A DNA stretch of 64,000 nucleotides from Zoroaster sp. YZ-2022 (GCA_029582265.1 CM055828.1:8593902-8657901), one strand, 5' to 3'; shown: positions 22,282 to 35,163, numbered from the stretch's first letter. Numbers and translations: made by a program. Notes: generated from the letters alone by a model not told the origin.

Positions 22282-22886
22282 TTAATGCTAATTTTGAATA
22301 GCACATCTTCAATTTTTATTACACGTAGCAAATTGTGAATTTCATATAGAATTTTGCTATTCAGTACTTGAGCGAAATCGTGCAATGTAATCATTGGAAA
22401 TGTAACGATGTTTAGTAAAACAAAATATTTATTTTCTCCCTAGATACAGGAAGCAGCAGTTACATCTATTTATATCAGGAAATGCCTTTTTTGTACAAAA
22501 AGAGAGACTGGTGGAAATGGTACTATAAATATTTTGCATGTTGTTAGGGTCTTGGATAAGGCTGGAGCAGACCACAAGGTTAATTTGCACCTGTAAGCCC
22601 TGTGGCTATTATGTGTATGTATGTCTGTTTATGGAGGGGATTTCCCTGAGGTTTCCCCTTATGAATGTTCATATCAGGCACTTGATACCTTCCTGCTTGT
22701 CCAGCTATTGAATCTGGTCCAAGCAATGATAATGTTTTTGTCACTATTTCCCCCTGTCGATGAATGTTTCATGCTGGATTTGCGCCATGATTGGACAGGT
22801 TCTTCATGAATATTCATGCACCATTTTTGTTTTGGTTACACATCATGTGTCAAGTTCTAAGCTGATATTTATATGCAATTCATTAG

Positions 22887-24605
22887 CCCTAACTCCCTAG
22901 GCCCATTTGCTTACACATAACCTGAATCCTCCCTAACTCCCTAGGCCCATTTGCTTACACATAACCTGAATCCTCCCTAACTCCCTAGGCCCATTTGCTT
23001 ACACATAACCTGAATCCTTCCTAACTCCCTAGGCCCATTTGCTTACACATAACCTGAATCCTCCCTAACTCCCTAGGCCCATTTGCTTACACATAACCTG
23101 AATCCTTCCTAACTCCCTAGGCCCATTTGCTTACACATAACCTGAATCCTCCCTAACTCCCTATGCCCATTTGCATACACATAACCTGAATCCTTCCTAA
23201 CTCCCTAGGCCCATTTGCATACACATAACCTGAATCCTTCCTAACTCCCTATGCCCATTTGCTTACACATAACCTGAATCCTCCCTAACTCCCTATGCCC
23301 ATTTGCTTACACATAACCTGAATCCTCCCTAACTCCCTAGGCCCATTTGCTTACACATAACCTGAATCCTCCCTAACTCCCTAGGCCCATTTGCTTACAC
23401 ATAACCTGAATCCTTCCTAACTCCCTAGGCCCATTTGCTTACACATAACCTGAATCCTCCCTAACTCCCTAGGCCCATTTGCTTACACATAGCCTGAATC
23501 CTCCCTAACTCCCTAGGCCCATTTGCTTACACATAACCTGAATCCTCCCTAACTCCCTAGGCCCATTTGCTAACACATAACCTGAATCCTTCCTAACTCC
23601 CTAGGCCCATTTGCTTACACATAACCTGAATCCTCCCTAACTCCCTAGGCCCATTTGCTTACACATAACCTGAATCCTCCCTAATTCCCTAGGCCCATTT
23701 GCTTACACATAACCTGAATCCTTCCTAACTCCCTAGGCCCATTTGCTTACACATAACCTGAATCCTTCCTAACTCCCTAGGCCCATTTGCTTACACATAA
23801 CCTGAATCCTTCCTAACTCCCTAGGCCCATTTGCTTACACATAACCTGAATCCTTCCTAACTCCCTAGGCCCATGTGCTTACACATAACCTGAATCCTTC
23901 CTAACTCCCTAGGCCCATTTGCTTACACATAACCTGAATCCTTCCTAACTCCCTAGGCCCATTTGCTTACACATAACCTGAATCCTTCCTAACTCCCTAG
24001 GCCCATTTGCTTACACATAACCTGAATCCTCCCTAACTCCCTAGGCCCATTTGCTTACACATAACCTGAATCCTCCCTAACTCCCTAGGCCCATTTGCTT
24101 ACACATAACCTGAATCCTCCCTAACTCCCTAGGCCCATTTGCTTACACATAACCCGAATCCTTCCTAACTCCCTAGGCCCATTTGCTTACACATAACCTG
24201 AATCCTCCCTAACTCCCTAGACCCACTTGCTTACACATAACCTGAATCCTCCCTAACTCCCTAGGCCCATTTGCTTACACATAACCTGAATCCTTCCTAA
24301 CTCCCTAGGCCCATTTGCTTACACATAACCTGAATCCTTCCTAACTCCCTAGGCCCATTTGCTTACACATAACCTGAATCCTCCCTAACTCCCTAGGCCC
24401 ACTTGCTTACACATAACCTGAATTCTTCCTAACTCCCTAGGCCCATTTGCTTACACATAACCCGAATCCTTCCTAACTCCCTAGGCCCATTTGCTTACAC
24501 ATAACCTGAATCCTCCCTAACTCCCTAGACCCACTTGCTTACACATAACCTGAATCCTCCCTAACTCCCTAGGCCCATTTGCTTACACATAACCTGAATC
24601 CTCCA
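22887..24605. repeat. 44-bp satellite-like array, about 39 copies
   Basis: About 39 head-to-tail copies of a 44-bp unit beginning CCCTAACTCCCTAGGCCC and ending ACATAACCTGAATCCT. Variants are mostly C/T at the end (TCCTCC versus TCCTTC) and AGG/ATG in the middle. Copies are nearly identical, implying recent homogenisation. No coding frame crosses it. Confidence 0.98.
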
Positions 24606-24939
24606 AAATCCTTCTGTAGTAAAGCAAGCACATGACATGTATGCACACATGTGTTTCTAATCTGTGATACATATACATGGCCAGGGACCCTCCCTGTATT
24701 TATTTATTTATTTATTTGGACTTACACTTTTACAACAGTGGCACTCGGCCAAAAGGCGGTGCGTCCGACACACATGGAGCAATAATCAGTGTCCACTGAC
24801 CCAAGCACTGACCTTGCAATCACTACAACAAACATGGATGTACATGTACCATGGAAAGGCAAGTATGCCTAATAACCTCAATCCTTCAAAATCCTTCACT
24901 TTAGCAAAGAGGATTTGGGAGGATTTGGAAGGGTTAGGG
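22887..24939. mobile_element. TTAG-flanked CCCTAAC-ended element, element 3, carrying a 1.7-kb array
   Basis: TTAG lies directly outside both ends (22883-22886 and 24940-24943). The left terminus is CCCTAACTCC and the right terminus GGGTTAGGG. After the array comes CCTGAATCCTCCAAAATCC, shared with element 1 at the same relative position, then about 330 bp of unique sequence. Shared termini, 4-bp TTAA/TTAG flanks and shared post-array sequence make this the same family as elements 1 and 2. Confidence 0.7.
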
Positions 24940-25107
24940 TTAGAGATACACCATCTGAACATAGCAATTGCTAGGTGTATAATCGTGTGTGAGATCTGTA
25001 AAAAAGTATACATGTATTTGTTGTGCTTTGTACATTGTGTGTACATACTGTATAATATTTGTGTACACACTGGACATGTACTGTACATGTACAATATTTG
25101 TGTGTAC

Positions 25108-25505
25108 TAGGGCTGTGTGTTTTCGGATATTTTTTGAACCGGATACCCGAAATCAGGAAACTTCGGATACCCGTTTTCATGTAACTTCGGATACCCGTTT
25201 TCATGTTTGTTGAAAACATGCCGAGTCTGGTGGTGTACAAATACATGTACTGTAAATGGTAACAAATTGACTTTTATAATACAGAGGATACCATACTTAA
25301 ATCGATCTTTTCTTTGTTGGAGTGCAATCTCTTGTCTGTAAAAGTGTAAACATTACATTGTTCAAGAGTCACAGATTTCTGTTCGCACCGCTCAAATGTC
25401 CGAATTTTAAAAAGTCATTTACAGGTAATTGGAACCGAAAAATGGAACCGGGTAATGGCCGTTTCGGTCGGGTATCCAGATACCCGGATACCCAGCACAG
25501 CCCAA
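25108..25505 (-). mobile_element. hAT-type MITE, TAGGGCTGTGC family, copy 2
   Basis: A 398-bp element in reverse orientation to copies 1 and 3, bounded by TAGGGCTGTG and GCACAGCCCAA. It has perfect 8-bp target duplications GTGTGTAC (25100-25107 and 25506-25513). The interior matches 3738-4132. Confidence 0.93.
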
Positions 25506-25513
25506 GTGTGTAC

Positions 25514-27180
25514 ATGCACACTGTGTCATCATGGCAAGTAGAAAGAGTCTATGGTTTTGAATGTACTGTATACTTCATGAAAATTAATTGGATACAAATG
25601 AGATCACCTCCATACAAAAACCACACCTCTATCAGTTGCTCACATCAACATTATTAATGTCCAACATGACACCAGCAGGGAAGCCTCATAGCCATCCATG
25701 GTAACAGGAAAACTCTAGGGCTCTCAGTGATCACAGTCTGACAAATAATTGATCAGAAGATAGCGATCACACTTTGTACATATAGCTATGCACCACCCAA
25801 CCCATAGTGTGTGACTGATGAGGGAAACCCATGCGAGCTGTGATTGGCCATGAGGGGATTCATGCATAATGCATGAGTGATGAGGTCATAGGAAGCGGGA
25901 ACAGTGAGGCATTTCCCTTGTGACTTGTTTCTACTGGGCCGTGTCATTGAATAGCTTGTGTGAGCTTGGAGCTCTCAGCATATAGAATAAGGGATTCCCT
26001 TTGGGTTGATTGTGTGCTGTGTCTATTGTCATATGAGTGCCCCTGCAGATGTGATGTGGTAGCCAGTGTGCCGGTTGTTTTGGATGTGTCTTGGAATTAT
26101 TACTTGTGAAGTAGAAGAGGAGATCCACTGTGTTGAATTGTGGTGTGACTGTCAAGAGAGGTAGGAATTTGTTGCTGTCATTGACTAAGACTTTCACTTT
26201 ATAATGGATTGTTTACATGTTACATTCAGTGCAGAAATATCATCCTGAGCCCATTCATACATGCACATACATGGAGAAATCAGTTTTGATGATATTTTGT
26301 TGTGATGCAAGTGGTATTTAATGTAGTTTCAGACTTGTTTGTAAATATTACTGTTGATTTCTGTATATCATTGTACTTTAAATACTTTTTCAAATTAGGT
26401 GTTGGGCTTCATGCTCTGATAACAGCCATATAAACTTGCCCATAAACTACGTAGACGCATTTGAAAACTTTCTAGAGATTTTTTGAATTACATTGTAGCT
26501 CCACTAATTAATAGCATGAGTATGTGCCGGTTAATGATGCATGTAGCTCTGCTTTTGTGTTCTAAAAGCTCTGTATAATTTAATCGGAGTATGGTACTTG
26601 ATTTTCCGAGGATTGGCCAACAATTGATCTTGTTTCACCAACGATTGATCTTGTTTCACCAACGATTGATCTTGTTTCACCAAACTGACAATTTCAGTTC
26701 AATTTCAGAAGTTTTTATAAAGTGTCATAGACAACAGACATTCTCGCAATAAACACAATTCTGGTCATTTCCGTGGTAAAGTTGAGGTTTCTCCCATCTG
26801 TCACACTTGTGACAGTTACCGATCCAGTGAAAGTCAAATTGTTGGTCATATTCTGCACATTTTGGTTACATTTTTGGTTTGATATCCGTTGAATTTTTGT
26901 AATTTTGAATGTTTGGTGGAATAATGGGGGTAACGAACAGGCACTATGGAAGTATAAACGTTATTTGTGTGGACAATTCAGTCAATCTTTCATGTGAAAC
27001 AATTGATTTTAATATCAGATTTAAAAGAGAAAACATCAGTGAAATGATTTTTAAATAAAAACATTGGTTGTCTTCACTGTTCGTATGGGGTAGATTCTTC
27101 TGACAATATTTATTGATTGTGTTTGTCTGTGACCCATCCAGTATAGCCCATCTCTTTGGGCCTTTGGTACATGTACCGTT
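25514..27180. other. non-coding stretch, no gene seen
   Basis: Contains three 21-bp repeats (ACGATTGATCTTGTTTCACC) at about 26617-26682 and an ATGCATAATGCAT palindrome near 25862. No supported exon. Confidence 0.45.
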
Positions 27181-27493
27181 GATTTTGACACGGTAAAAGT
27201 TGCCTGCGGCTTATACGCGGTGCGGCTTATACAATGTACGCCGAGGTATGAATCTTGAAGAACAAAACACAATGCACAATTAAGCAAAAATCGTTGGTAA
27301 ACAGACAGAAACAGAAACCTAAAAGCCTTTATTGTTCGTAGCGAAAATGGTCTGGTCATTGTCAGTTTTAGTGAGCGGACCTCGATACACACAGATTTAT
27401 TCAAAACTTCTGAAAAAACCATTGCAACGTTTTAGCGCCAGCGACATGAGAATCCACGACGTAGATCATAGTCTATGCCATGCGTGTACCAGA

Positions 27494-27562
27494 GAGCCAA
27501 TGGGAAAATTCGTTATATCGTAGTCTACGGAAGGAGCCAATAGGAAAATTCATTACGCGTAG
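27494..27562 (+). promoter_or_regulatory. duplicated CCAAT motif upstream of the zinc-finger ORF
   Basis: The block GAGCCAATGGGAAAATTCGTTA recurs 42 bp later as GAGCCAATAGGAAAATTCATTA. Two CCAAT boxes about 150-210 bp before an ATG would suit a promoter. Activity is inference. Confidence 0.35.
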
Positions 27563-27710
27563 CAGGCGATGAGTCATCGTTTTGTTGGTTGCCGTTGTAG
27601 TGATTACATGTACGTTGTGCAGAAAGCAGGCAACCAGCGGGACTACGTTCGACATTCCCGAATGCCGTAAATAATTTATAGTGATACGGGAACGGAACAG
27701 AAAAATAAAA

Positions 27711-27911
27711 ATGTCGCAGAAAGCTGCAGTGCAGAAATTTCAAGATAAATACTCAGAAAGCTACCCAGTTATGGCTGCCTCCAAACTTGGGGAACTTCAC
27801 GAATTTTGTAAAATATGCAGCACGGATTTCTGCATTAGCCATGGTGGCCTTAACGATGTCAAGAAACACGTGGAGTCGAAGAAACATCGATCCCACAAGC
27901 AGTGCCGTTGA
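27711..27911 (+). CDS. BED-like zinc-finger protein, transposon-derived
   Basis: A 66-residue ORF from ATG 27711 to TGA 27911. The C-terminal half has CKICSTDFCISHGGLNDVKK then HVESKKH, a C2-H-H/BED-like zinc-binding pattern (C-x2-C, then H and H near the end). This pattern is seen at the N terminus of many hAT-type transposases and their domesticated relatives, where it binds DNA. The protein stops soon after the finger, so it is either a lone DNA-binding fragment or the first exon of a deleted transposase. GCGGCTTATA motifs surround it and CCAAT boxes precede it. Ten codons upstream are open, but the ATG at 27711 is the first in frame. Confidence 0.6.
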   Translation: MSQKAAVQKFQDKYSESYPVMAASKLGELHEFCKICSTDFCISHGGLNDVKKHVESKKHRSHKQCR

Positions 27912-28213
27912 TTCCTGTACATGCACATGTATTTCGGACATTCGGACATGCGTAAAATGTGCAAAACTTTACTATTAGTATTTACAAATTTTCACTTGTC
28001 AAGGTTGGCAGGTATGCTATTGTGTCTCTTTCAATACATTTTGACTCGAACACAACACAATGACCCCCTTTGTGGCGATGTACGGACAGTGAGTGGCGTC
28101 CGGCGGGCCTCTGTGTGTGCGGCTTATATGTTGACGCATGAATCTTGTTTTGGTGATTTTGGGGTAGTGCGGCTTATACACCGCGCGGCTTATATTCCGG
28201 AAATTACGGTACA

Positions 28214-30109
28214 TATTACAGACACAGAATACCAACATAAATGATATGACAAGAAGTGGAGTTTGATAGTGTACTGCCAAGAGCAAGCTCGTTAAATAAT
28301 TATCCATAGCAAAACATTTTAGGCAGACATATTTATGTGTCTATTGAATGGTTTTTTTGACATCTCAATTTTTGATAAGTAAATTGAGAATTTTAGGGTG
28401 TTTTTTGATATGCGATACAAGCAAAATGGTTGACTGTGTGTGAATTGCAACGATTTAGTGTTGGTGACCGATTGATCTCACCCTGCTCATTTGGACACAC
28501 TCATAAACCATGGTAACCAAGAAGTACACTCAAGATGTTCCTTGTATCCTGTATGGCGTTGTCTTCCAACACTTCAGACATACACACCTACAAATTACTT
28601 TGCTAGGTGACAAAAGGAGATGAGACACAAGCGGAGTTTTCGTGGGGAAAATTGTATAAAAAAAAATAATAATAATAAAAAAAAAAATAAATAAATAAAT
28701 AATAATAATAATATATATATTCAGGTTACTGTTTGTACATCAGCTATGCGTTGCATTTAACCAGTCACACTTTACTACAACAAAAGACTTGTAAGATGTA
28801 TGCAGTAACTTAATATTTATATTTACCTGAAATGAATACCGAACTTTTTGAGCCCCCCCCCCCCTTTTTTTTGGCCACTTTTTTCTTTCACCTTTTACTC
28901 TTCCAAATCAGAGCCATGAGGTGCCAGTGGCCAGAAAGTAGATCACATTTCCTCTTACATTGATTGGTCATTTCTTTGTACAGCGATTCCTCTGCCTGCC
29001 TCTGCGTGGTCCTATATTCTGATATGTGTTCCCAAGGTATCTACGGTATGACTCATATCATTGTGGTCAGGCTCCATGCTGCTGTGGGAAGTGTGTATGG
29101 TAGAATGATTAGACTGGCTTTAGTCCAAGCCTCTGTTGTGTCCCTGTTAAAGATATTGTGCAGAAATCAAACACATCTGGAAATTTGAAGGGTTGGTGGG
29201 AAACGTGAAATTTTGATCAGACAAAAAGACAGAGGAAGTGGTTGTTTTCAATATCAATAAGGTAGGAAAAAACATTAAAAATATTTTGAAGTGTTCACAT
29301 TGTGACTTGTTTTCACACAGGGATTTATTTCAAGGGAAAACCTCTAAATCGTTCTCTGAGTAAATACATGTAACTGAATTCCACAGTAAGAAATGAGCTT
29401 CTTAAACTTGAGTCAACATTTAGGGATGCACCAATTTCCAAACCATTAAGAGAGAACCCTGTACTAGTTTAAAACAGCATTTCCTGGGCTTCCATCTAAA
29501 TTTCAAATGGAAATAAATTGTCTGACCTGAAGTGTCCCAGTTGCTCACAGTTTTATGAAACTTACTTTTTGTAGTTTGCAGGGGATAGCTTAGTTTTGCC
29601 CCAAAATATTATAATTTTCTTAAAACAATTGCAGTGCTTTAAATACAGTGTTCCAAAAACAATTTCCAGATTTTCAGTTTTTACATACTTTAAAACCTAC
29701 AACATAATCTTCAATTTTGTTGTCAATGGACAGAGGTTGTTGAGAATAAGAATGCTCATGTAAATGCTTCATATGTTTCTCATTCACACCATGACAATTG
29801 AATCGCAATGTGTGCCATGAGCACTCGATTATGAGCACCAGCATTATACCTAGTATGTATAAAACCTTTTTTTTTTTTTTTTCAGAACCAGTAAACCAAA
29901 TGTGATGACATTTTCACAGAAAATAGCAAAAGAATCAGGCAACATATTTCTGGCCAAATAATTGTGGAAAATGTTGTTGATTTTAAGTTATGTATCAACC
30001 AAAATTAGGGACATTTTGATTGGGACACCCTGTGTGTACGTGTACATGGTGTGTATGTGTACATGTAGTGTAGTATGAATGGATTGACCAAACTGCCCAG
30101 TTGCACCCC
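28214..30109. other. non-coding stretch, no gene seen
   Basis: AT-rich, with (AAT)n/(AT)n low complexity at about 28663-28722 and a C/T run near 28853-28873. GGGACACCCTG near 30020 resembles one mariner-type terminus, but no partner was found. Confidence 0.45.
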
Positions 30110-30113
30110 TTAA

Positions 30114-30747
30114 CCAGTTCGCTTCGGATGCCGTGTATACACGCAATTTTTTTTTGTACAGCGGATTGGAGAGCGTCTAAACACGCATTCCGATTTTTGT
30201 GTGTGTCACCGGGAGACTTGTCAACACGCCACACGTGGCGTGCCGTCGTGGCGGCTGACGTGTATACACGCAATCCTTTCTCGGAGTCCATGGGGTCACG
30301 GTTCGGTGGCCCCGGACAAAATGCACTGCAAATACTGAACGAGTTCACTCTTTTTGTTGATTTTTGTTGCCTAATCCCTTTATCCAAGACCTGTTCCTTT
30401 GACGTACCAGCCAAGCATTTGTAAAGACGGATTTATATCCATTGTTTACGAGGCATTCGATCTCTCTCCAGGTATGCCGTCTTTTCGACCGGGCGCTGGT
30501 TGCTAATATAGGCCGTTGCATCGGAGCTTGCCAACGGTCTAATTGTGCTGAACAAACACAACCGTAATTAAAAAACTAGCCATTTAATTCTCAAAATGTC
30601 AATGAGTAAAGGTGTTTATTTGGTTGTACGAACTTAGTTTCATTGACAACAAAAATTATTAATGGCTAGAAATTTTTTCAGATTTTTCACTGAAAATAAA
30701 CCCGCACGGGGGACCGGAAAAAAATAAATATTCCCGACGTCAACTGG
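30114..30747. mobile_element. piggyBac-like MITE, CCAGTTCGC/GTCAACTGG ends
   Basis: TTAA at 30110-30113 and 30748-30751 brackets 634 bp starting CCAGTTCGCTTCGG and ending CCGACGTCAACTGG. It is more GC-rich than its flanks, with internal GTGTATACACGCAAT repeated at about 30132 and 30259. No transposase domain was found; the open frame at 30101-30424 is unrecognised. Confidence 0.75.
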
Positions 30748-30751
30748 TTAA

Positions 30752-32056
30752 GTACATGTAGGCACAGGACATACCTTCTATATACACACTGTACAAATAG
30801 ACAAATGTTCCGTTAGCGAGTCATGGAGCATACATGATAGACTCATATTAGTTGATTTTGAATGAAAGATGTTGTTTATCCAGTTACATACATGTAGCTA
30901 GATATCTTAAAAGGTGTTTGTTGGTTGAATAAACACAATTTGATTATGTTATGACCCTGTGCATATAGTCGCAACTTGCTGTAACATGTGTGAATGACAT
31001 ACATGTACAAACAACCCTTTAATTGTAGTCCAGGATGTGGAATCACTTTAGCATATTATATCCCTATTTCTGGGTTTTTCCCAGTTGTCCTGGTGGGACA
31101 ACCAGCAGGTCAAGGCAGGACGTTCTAGCCAACATGACTCATTTCGGAGTAGCACTGCTGACAATAGGTTTATTCAAAGAAGCCATCAACTAACCTGTGG
31201 TGGTCATTAAACAGTCATACTAATTTTTTAAATGACATCATTCTGGAAAGATTTGTTGGTATTTTATCCCCTGCATTTCTCATTCACTCAAAATACGGGA
31301 TTTTCCATTTTCCAGACATTTGGGTTTTTCAAAGCATCAAACAATTTGTGGCCGCAGTGTGTTTGGAGGGCGAAAGGTGTCATTTTCATTGTTGTTAATA
31401 TTACCCCTGCAGTGAAAACCTCAAAACCGCACCTGTGTGCATGTGTGTACAAAAATACAAACTCTGCATGTGCACTGCTTAGGGAAATGAGGTCTTGAAT
31501 AACGAATTTTCTTTGAAATTTGCTTTATTTACTTTGTTGATTCTCATTAGTTATTTTCTTTTGGTTAATACATAAAATCCCTGCCGTGTTTTTAAGGAAT
31601 TGACTGCATGTACATTATGTAGTGACAAGTGTATACGTAGTGACAAGGTTGTGATTGGCTGATTAGGAACAATAGTGGAGGGTGGTGATTGGTCTTGCTG
31701 AACAAGGAAGAGACCCAACGTTAGCATGTGCCAATGGGCGTACATGCTTTTTCTCAGGGAGAACCCCAAAATAATTGCTTTCGGCAGATGTGAACTTGAT
31801 AGCGTCTGACTGCCCTATCCAGGAACCAGTCGCTCAGCAAGGGGTGGGGTTACTTCCGACTCGGGAGGGTTTACTGTTCACAAAAATGTATGTCTGGGAT
31901 GGAGAGTGGTCCCTCATTATTATTTTTGTTTTGTGTAGGTTATAAATCAATGTTGATGCCTGTATCAGATACACCAAGATATGTGCTTATTTCAGTGACA
32001 TTATTACAATGTTGACATGTTACAATTAGAAGTTAGCTCATTAATTAGCACACCAT
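30752..32056. other. non-coding stretch, no gene seen
   Basis: No exon, repeat or RNA gene could be supported. Confidence 0.45.
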
Positions 32057-32431
32057 TAGGCCAAAAAAGGTCTCTGGTTTCTGGTCTGCACGTGCGTCGC
32101 TGCAGATCCGCGTGTCAGCATTTATAATTTTCTTGTTTTTTGCTATGAAACGATGTCCAATTGCTGCCTAAATTGCTGGATCGATTGGAATTCTGCCATG
32201 CTGCGTTTTAAATGACTTTTTCATATAGGGGTATGAACGTTTGGCCAATTTGTGAGGCCTCTCTTAGCCACCATACTTTGTACATGGGAAATGTGGTCCC
32301 CACGTATACATGTACATGTATCACATATTTATTTCCCTGTTGGCCAAAAAAAAAAAAAAAAAAAGCGTGTCACCACACCGATTCTGAAGCCGACCTATGA
32401 CTAGAAACCGGAGACTTTTTTTTGTTGGCCT
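32057..32431 (+). mobile_element. MITE, TAGGCC...GGTTTCTGG family, copy 1
   Basis: The left end TAGGCCAAAAAAGG plus TCTCTGGTTTCTGGTCT is inverted at the right end as AGAAACCGGAGAC then GTTGGCCTTA. A second copy in reverse orientation lies at 63541-63970. Both copies preserve an open stretch translating RGMNVxPICEASLSHHTL, which may be a trace of an original coding sequence. Confidence 0.75.
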
Positions 32432-34985
32432 TATTGAGAGACAAGGATTCTGAAATGGATTGACTTTTATTCCAGCCATAAACCCATGGACAACTGTTGT
32501 ACGTGAAATAATTCAAAAGAAAAATTCAATTACATGTATTTGACAATATCAATGACAGAAATGTTCTTTAAAAAAAATTATACTACATGTATATAATACC
32601 ATACGATATATTTAAGGCAAATTTATTTTTATTTCTAAATAAGCATTAATTCTAGGACACTTTGCAAAGCCTAATTTAGTGGAGTCATCATCATCTGATC
32701 CCGCATTCCTTTCATCTTAGCTAATAGATAACTTCAGAAAGAATGGAGGTGAAAAATAAGTCAAGTCATTCATCCATGGTGTGTGATCCTAAAACTACTG
32801 TGCAAACACAAATGCAGAAATGGATTTGCCTGTGGCAAAAACATAGTTAAACAACAGGGGTTTGTTTCAAAATATCCTATAATAATATCCCACGCAATAA
32901 GGATAATATTTAATGTTGGATTATCAGAAAAACAAGGCTTATCCATTGTTGTCATTCACTCAAACCTGTGTGACTCAAACATTTTGGTATTTTGGTAATT
33001 TCTGCAACATTTTTGGGGTGTTATAAGCTTTAATGCCTGCAGATTTTGTTACAAATATTGCAACTCATCTTACTTTTTACAGTTTGTAAAACAAAATTTA
33101 AAACAATATTTATGTTTTTTTTCTTCCATATATTGTATTATTTTTCACTGAATGCATTTCATAGAATTTGTTGAGACATTTTTTTTTCTTTGTGAGTAGT
33201 AGAAATTGTTTTATACAAATCTTTCTTCATGGTTTTGGAAGTTCATGAATGTGCCTGTCTTAACGTCAGCGTATGATGCAAAGGCTTAAAACCTCACAGT
33301 GTTGTGCAAGGAAATTGCTACACTGCGTAGCCGGAAGATGTGTGTCATGCGTGAGATGAGAGAGATGTGTGCGTAATGAACATTATTAGTTTAACTTCTC
33401 TGTGGAGACGGTTGCCATGACATCCCCCATATACACACTGGGAGAAGTAAATACATGTAGATTGCACAATAAGTAGAGTCATACAACAAACACTGGACAA
33501 GGTTATTTCTACATGACACCTCCCCCCTCCCCCCAAATTGTGAATTTACATGATGTGTACGTGTACATAACAACAAAGCAATGAAGGATGGTTGACCACA
33601 GTGTATAAATGACTCATTTCTAAACCTGCCTATTTGCTATCATGAGCATTATGAGTCTTTCCATCATACATACTGTACAGTGTACATACATGTACATGTA
33701 GCCTGGCAACAAATAGCATGGGGAAACTGTTGGTATTTCCCCCCATAACTCAATGTATCCAAATGCAAGTCTGGAATTTCCTTCTTGTAGAGGCAAGAGC
33801 ACTTCTATTAGAATTTCAAAATGTCTATTGGAACATTTCAAAAGGAGCCCCAATGCCACGACCAGATCAGTGGAGGCAGTGGCCTTCCTGAATTCAAGGC
33901 CAGGTAATGTGAATTGGCAATTAATAGAAATGTGGTTACACCAAAATTCATGGAACTTTTTATTTCCTTGAAACACATAAACAAATTAATAGATCAATCA
34001 GATCTAGAAATAGTTTTAAACACAACTCGCCTGCCTACATGTATGCACAATACAACAGTATCACACCCATGAACAATACAACCTACATTTCAGTTTAAAT
34101 GTCTGACTTTGGCCCGGTCGGATACATGTACATCTTCACAGGACATCCGTATCATTTCGTACCAAAATCTGCCCCACCCCTCAATCGATCAATCACCATT
34201 ATTAAATGGCATCTCCAGTCACAGTTTACTGAGAGATATATGAATCACTAGTGTTCCTCGTGATGTTGCCTCAGCCCAGCACCTTATCACTGATGGTGGT
34301 CAACCAGTCATCAGGACTGGGCCACCAATAATTATGCCTTTTTTTCCCAGTATTAAATTAAACACCCAGTAAGTGGTGCGATTGGTGGCTCCAGTTTTGA
34401 GTGACCTGTTTGTGTAACGTCATGGTGTAATGTACTCAAAACGTTTGTGTATACTGTGCACAGTTATCTAGGTACAAAGTACTTCAGATTGATAATCAGA
34501 TCACCCCAGATCACCCATGTAGAGAATCTGTCTTTAGGAGTTAATATTCATGCAAGCAGGAAATTCTTTGGTTTGTACACATGTATCTTCCAGTAAGTTG
34601 TAAGGTAATGCATAGCATATCCATGTTATTCTGTGTAAGTTCCTATACACATGGTACATGCATATGCTAGAGTATTCAGTGTTTTTTTGGTATCAAATAT
34701 GCAGTTTCTATATGAGTAAAAGAAAACGTACGGAGGACCTCAACGGTGAAAATGCAGTTTGGCTATATAAATATTTTGTTATTCAACATGTTCCAAGTTA
34801 CATTCTACAGAATATATTTGAACAAAACCTCTAAATGTTGTACATGCTTTGAATAAGGGAAGCACCAGTTTACGCCGCTTGTTCTCATCAACACAAAAAT
34901 TATTAAGGATCTCCCAACATCCAAAGTTTTTTACAAGAGGATGACTCTCTAAACTATTTTTCCTCTCTGTTTTTCTATATTCCAG
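32432..34985. other. non-coding stretch, probably 5' intron of the DUSP gene
   Basis: The exon at 34986 is preceded by an acceptor, so this must be intron or its continuation. The missing first DUSP exons (start codon and kinase-interaction motif) were sought here and upstream, and not found. A weak open frame ending near a GTAATG at 33905 was judged unsupported. Confidence 0.5.
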
Positions 34986-35163
34986 CTTTCAATCCAAGAA
35001 CTCTTGTCAACCTCTTGTAAAGGGAAGTCAGCTGACTCAACGTGTGATGTCATAGTTTACGACCAGAGCACGCAGGACGTCAGCCGCTTATCCCCGGACA
35101 GCTTTGTTGTTGTCCTTCTCAGCAAACTGGCAGAAACATTCAACAGCGTGTCAATGTTATCAG
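34986..35163 (+). CDS. DUSP16: DUSP8/16 exon: C-terminal half of rhodanese domain
   Basis: Acceptor TATATTCCAG ends at 34985. The frame starts LSIQELLSTSCKG and continues DVIVYDQSTQDVSRLSPDSF, then LLSKLAETFNSVSMLSG. The exon ends in phase 1 before GTTTGT. It is in frame from its first base. Confidence 0.93.

Larger units (their letters stand above)
27185..28213 (+). mobile_element. putative DNA transposon with zinc-finger ORF
   Basis: Both edges carry paired GCGGCTTATA motifs (27207-27233 and 28170-28193). The right edge reads TTCCGGAAATTACGGTA, a palindromic end typical of abundant animal MITEs. Between them is an ORF with a BED-like zinc finger. The paired motifs are direct rather than inverted, so exact termini and target duplication are uncertain. 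Confidence 0.5.

Noticed and set aside
22887..24605. CRISPR array
   Set aside because: Units are contiguous 44-bp tandem copies with no unique spacers, in a eukaryotic context.
30005..30035. mariner-type terminus GGGACACCCTG
   Set aside because: No inverted partner or TA duplication was found within 2 kb.
33730..33910. Possible + strand exon ending at GTAATG
   Set aside because: No convincing acceptor upstream and no similarity to the DUSP N-terminal region expected there.
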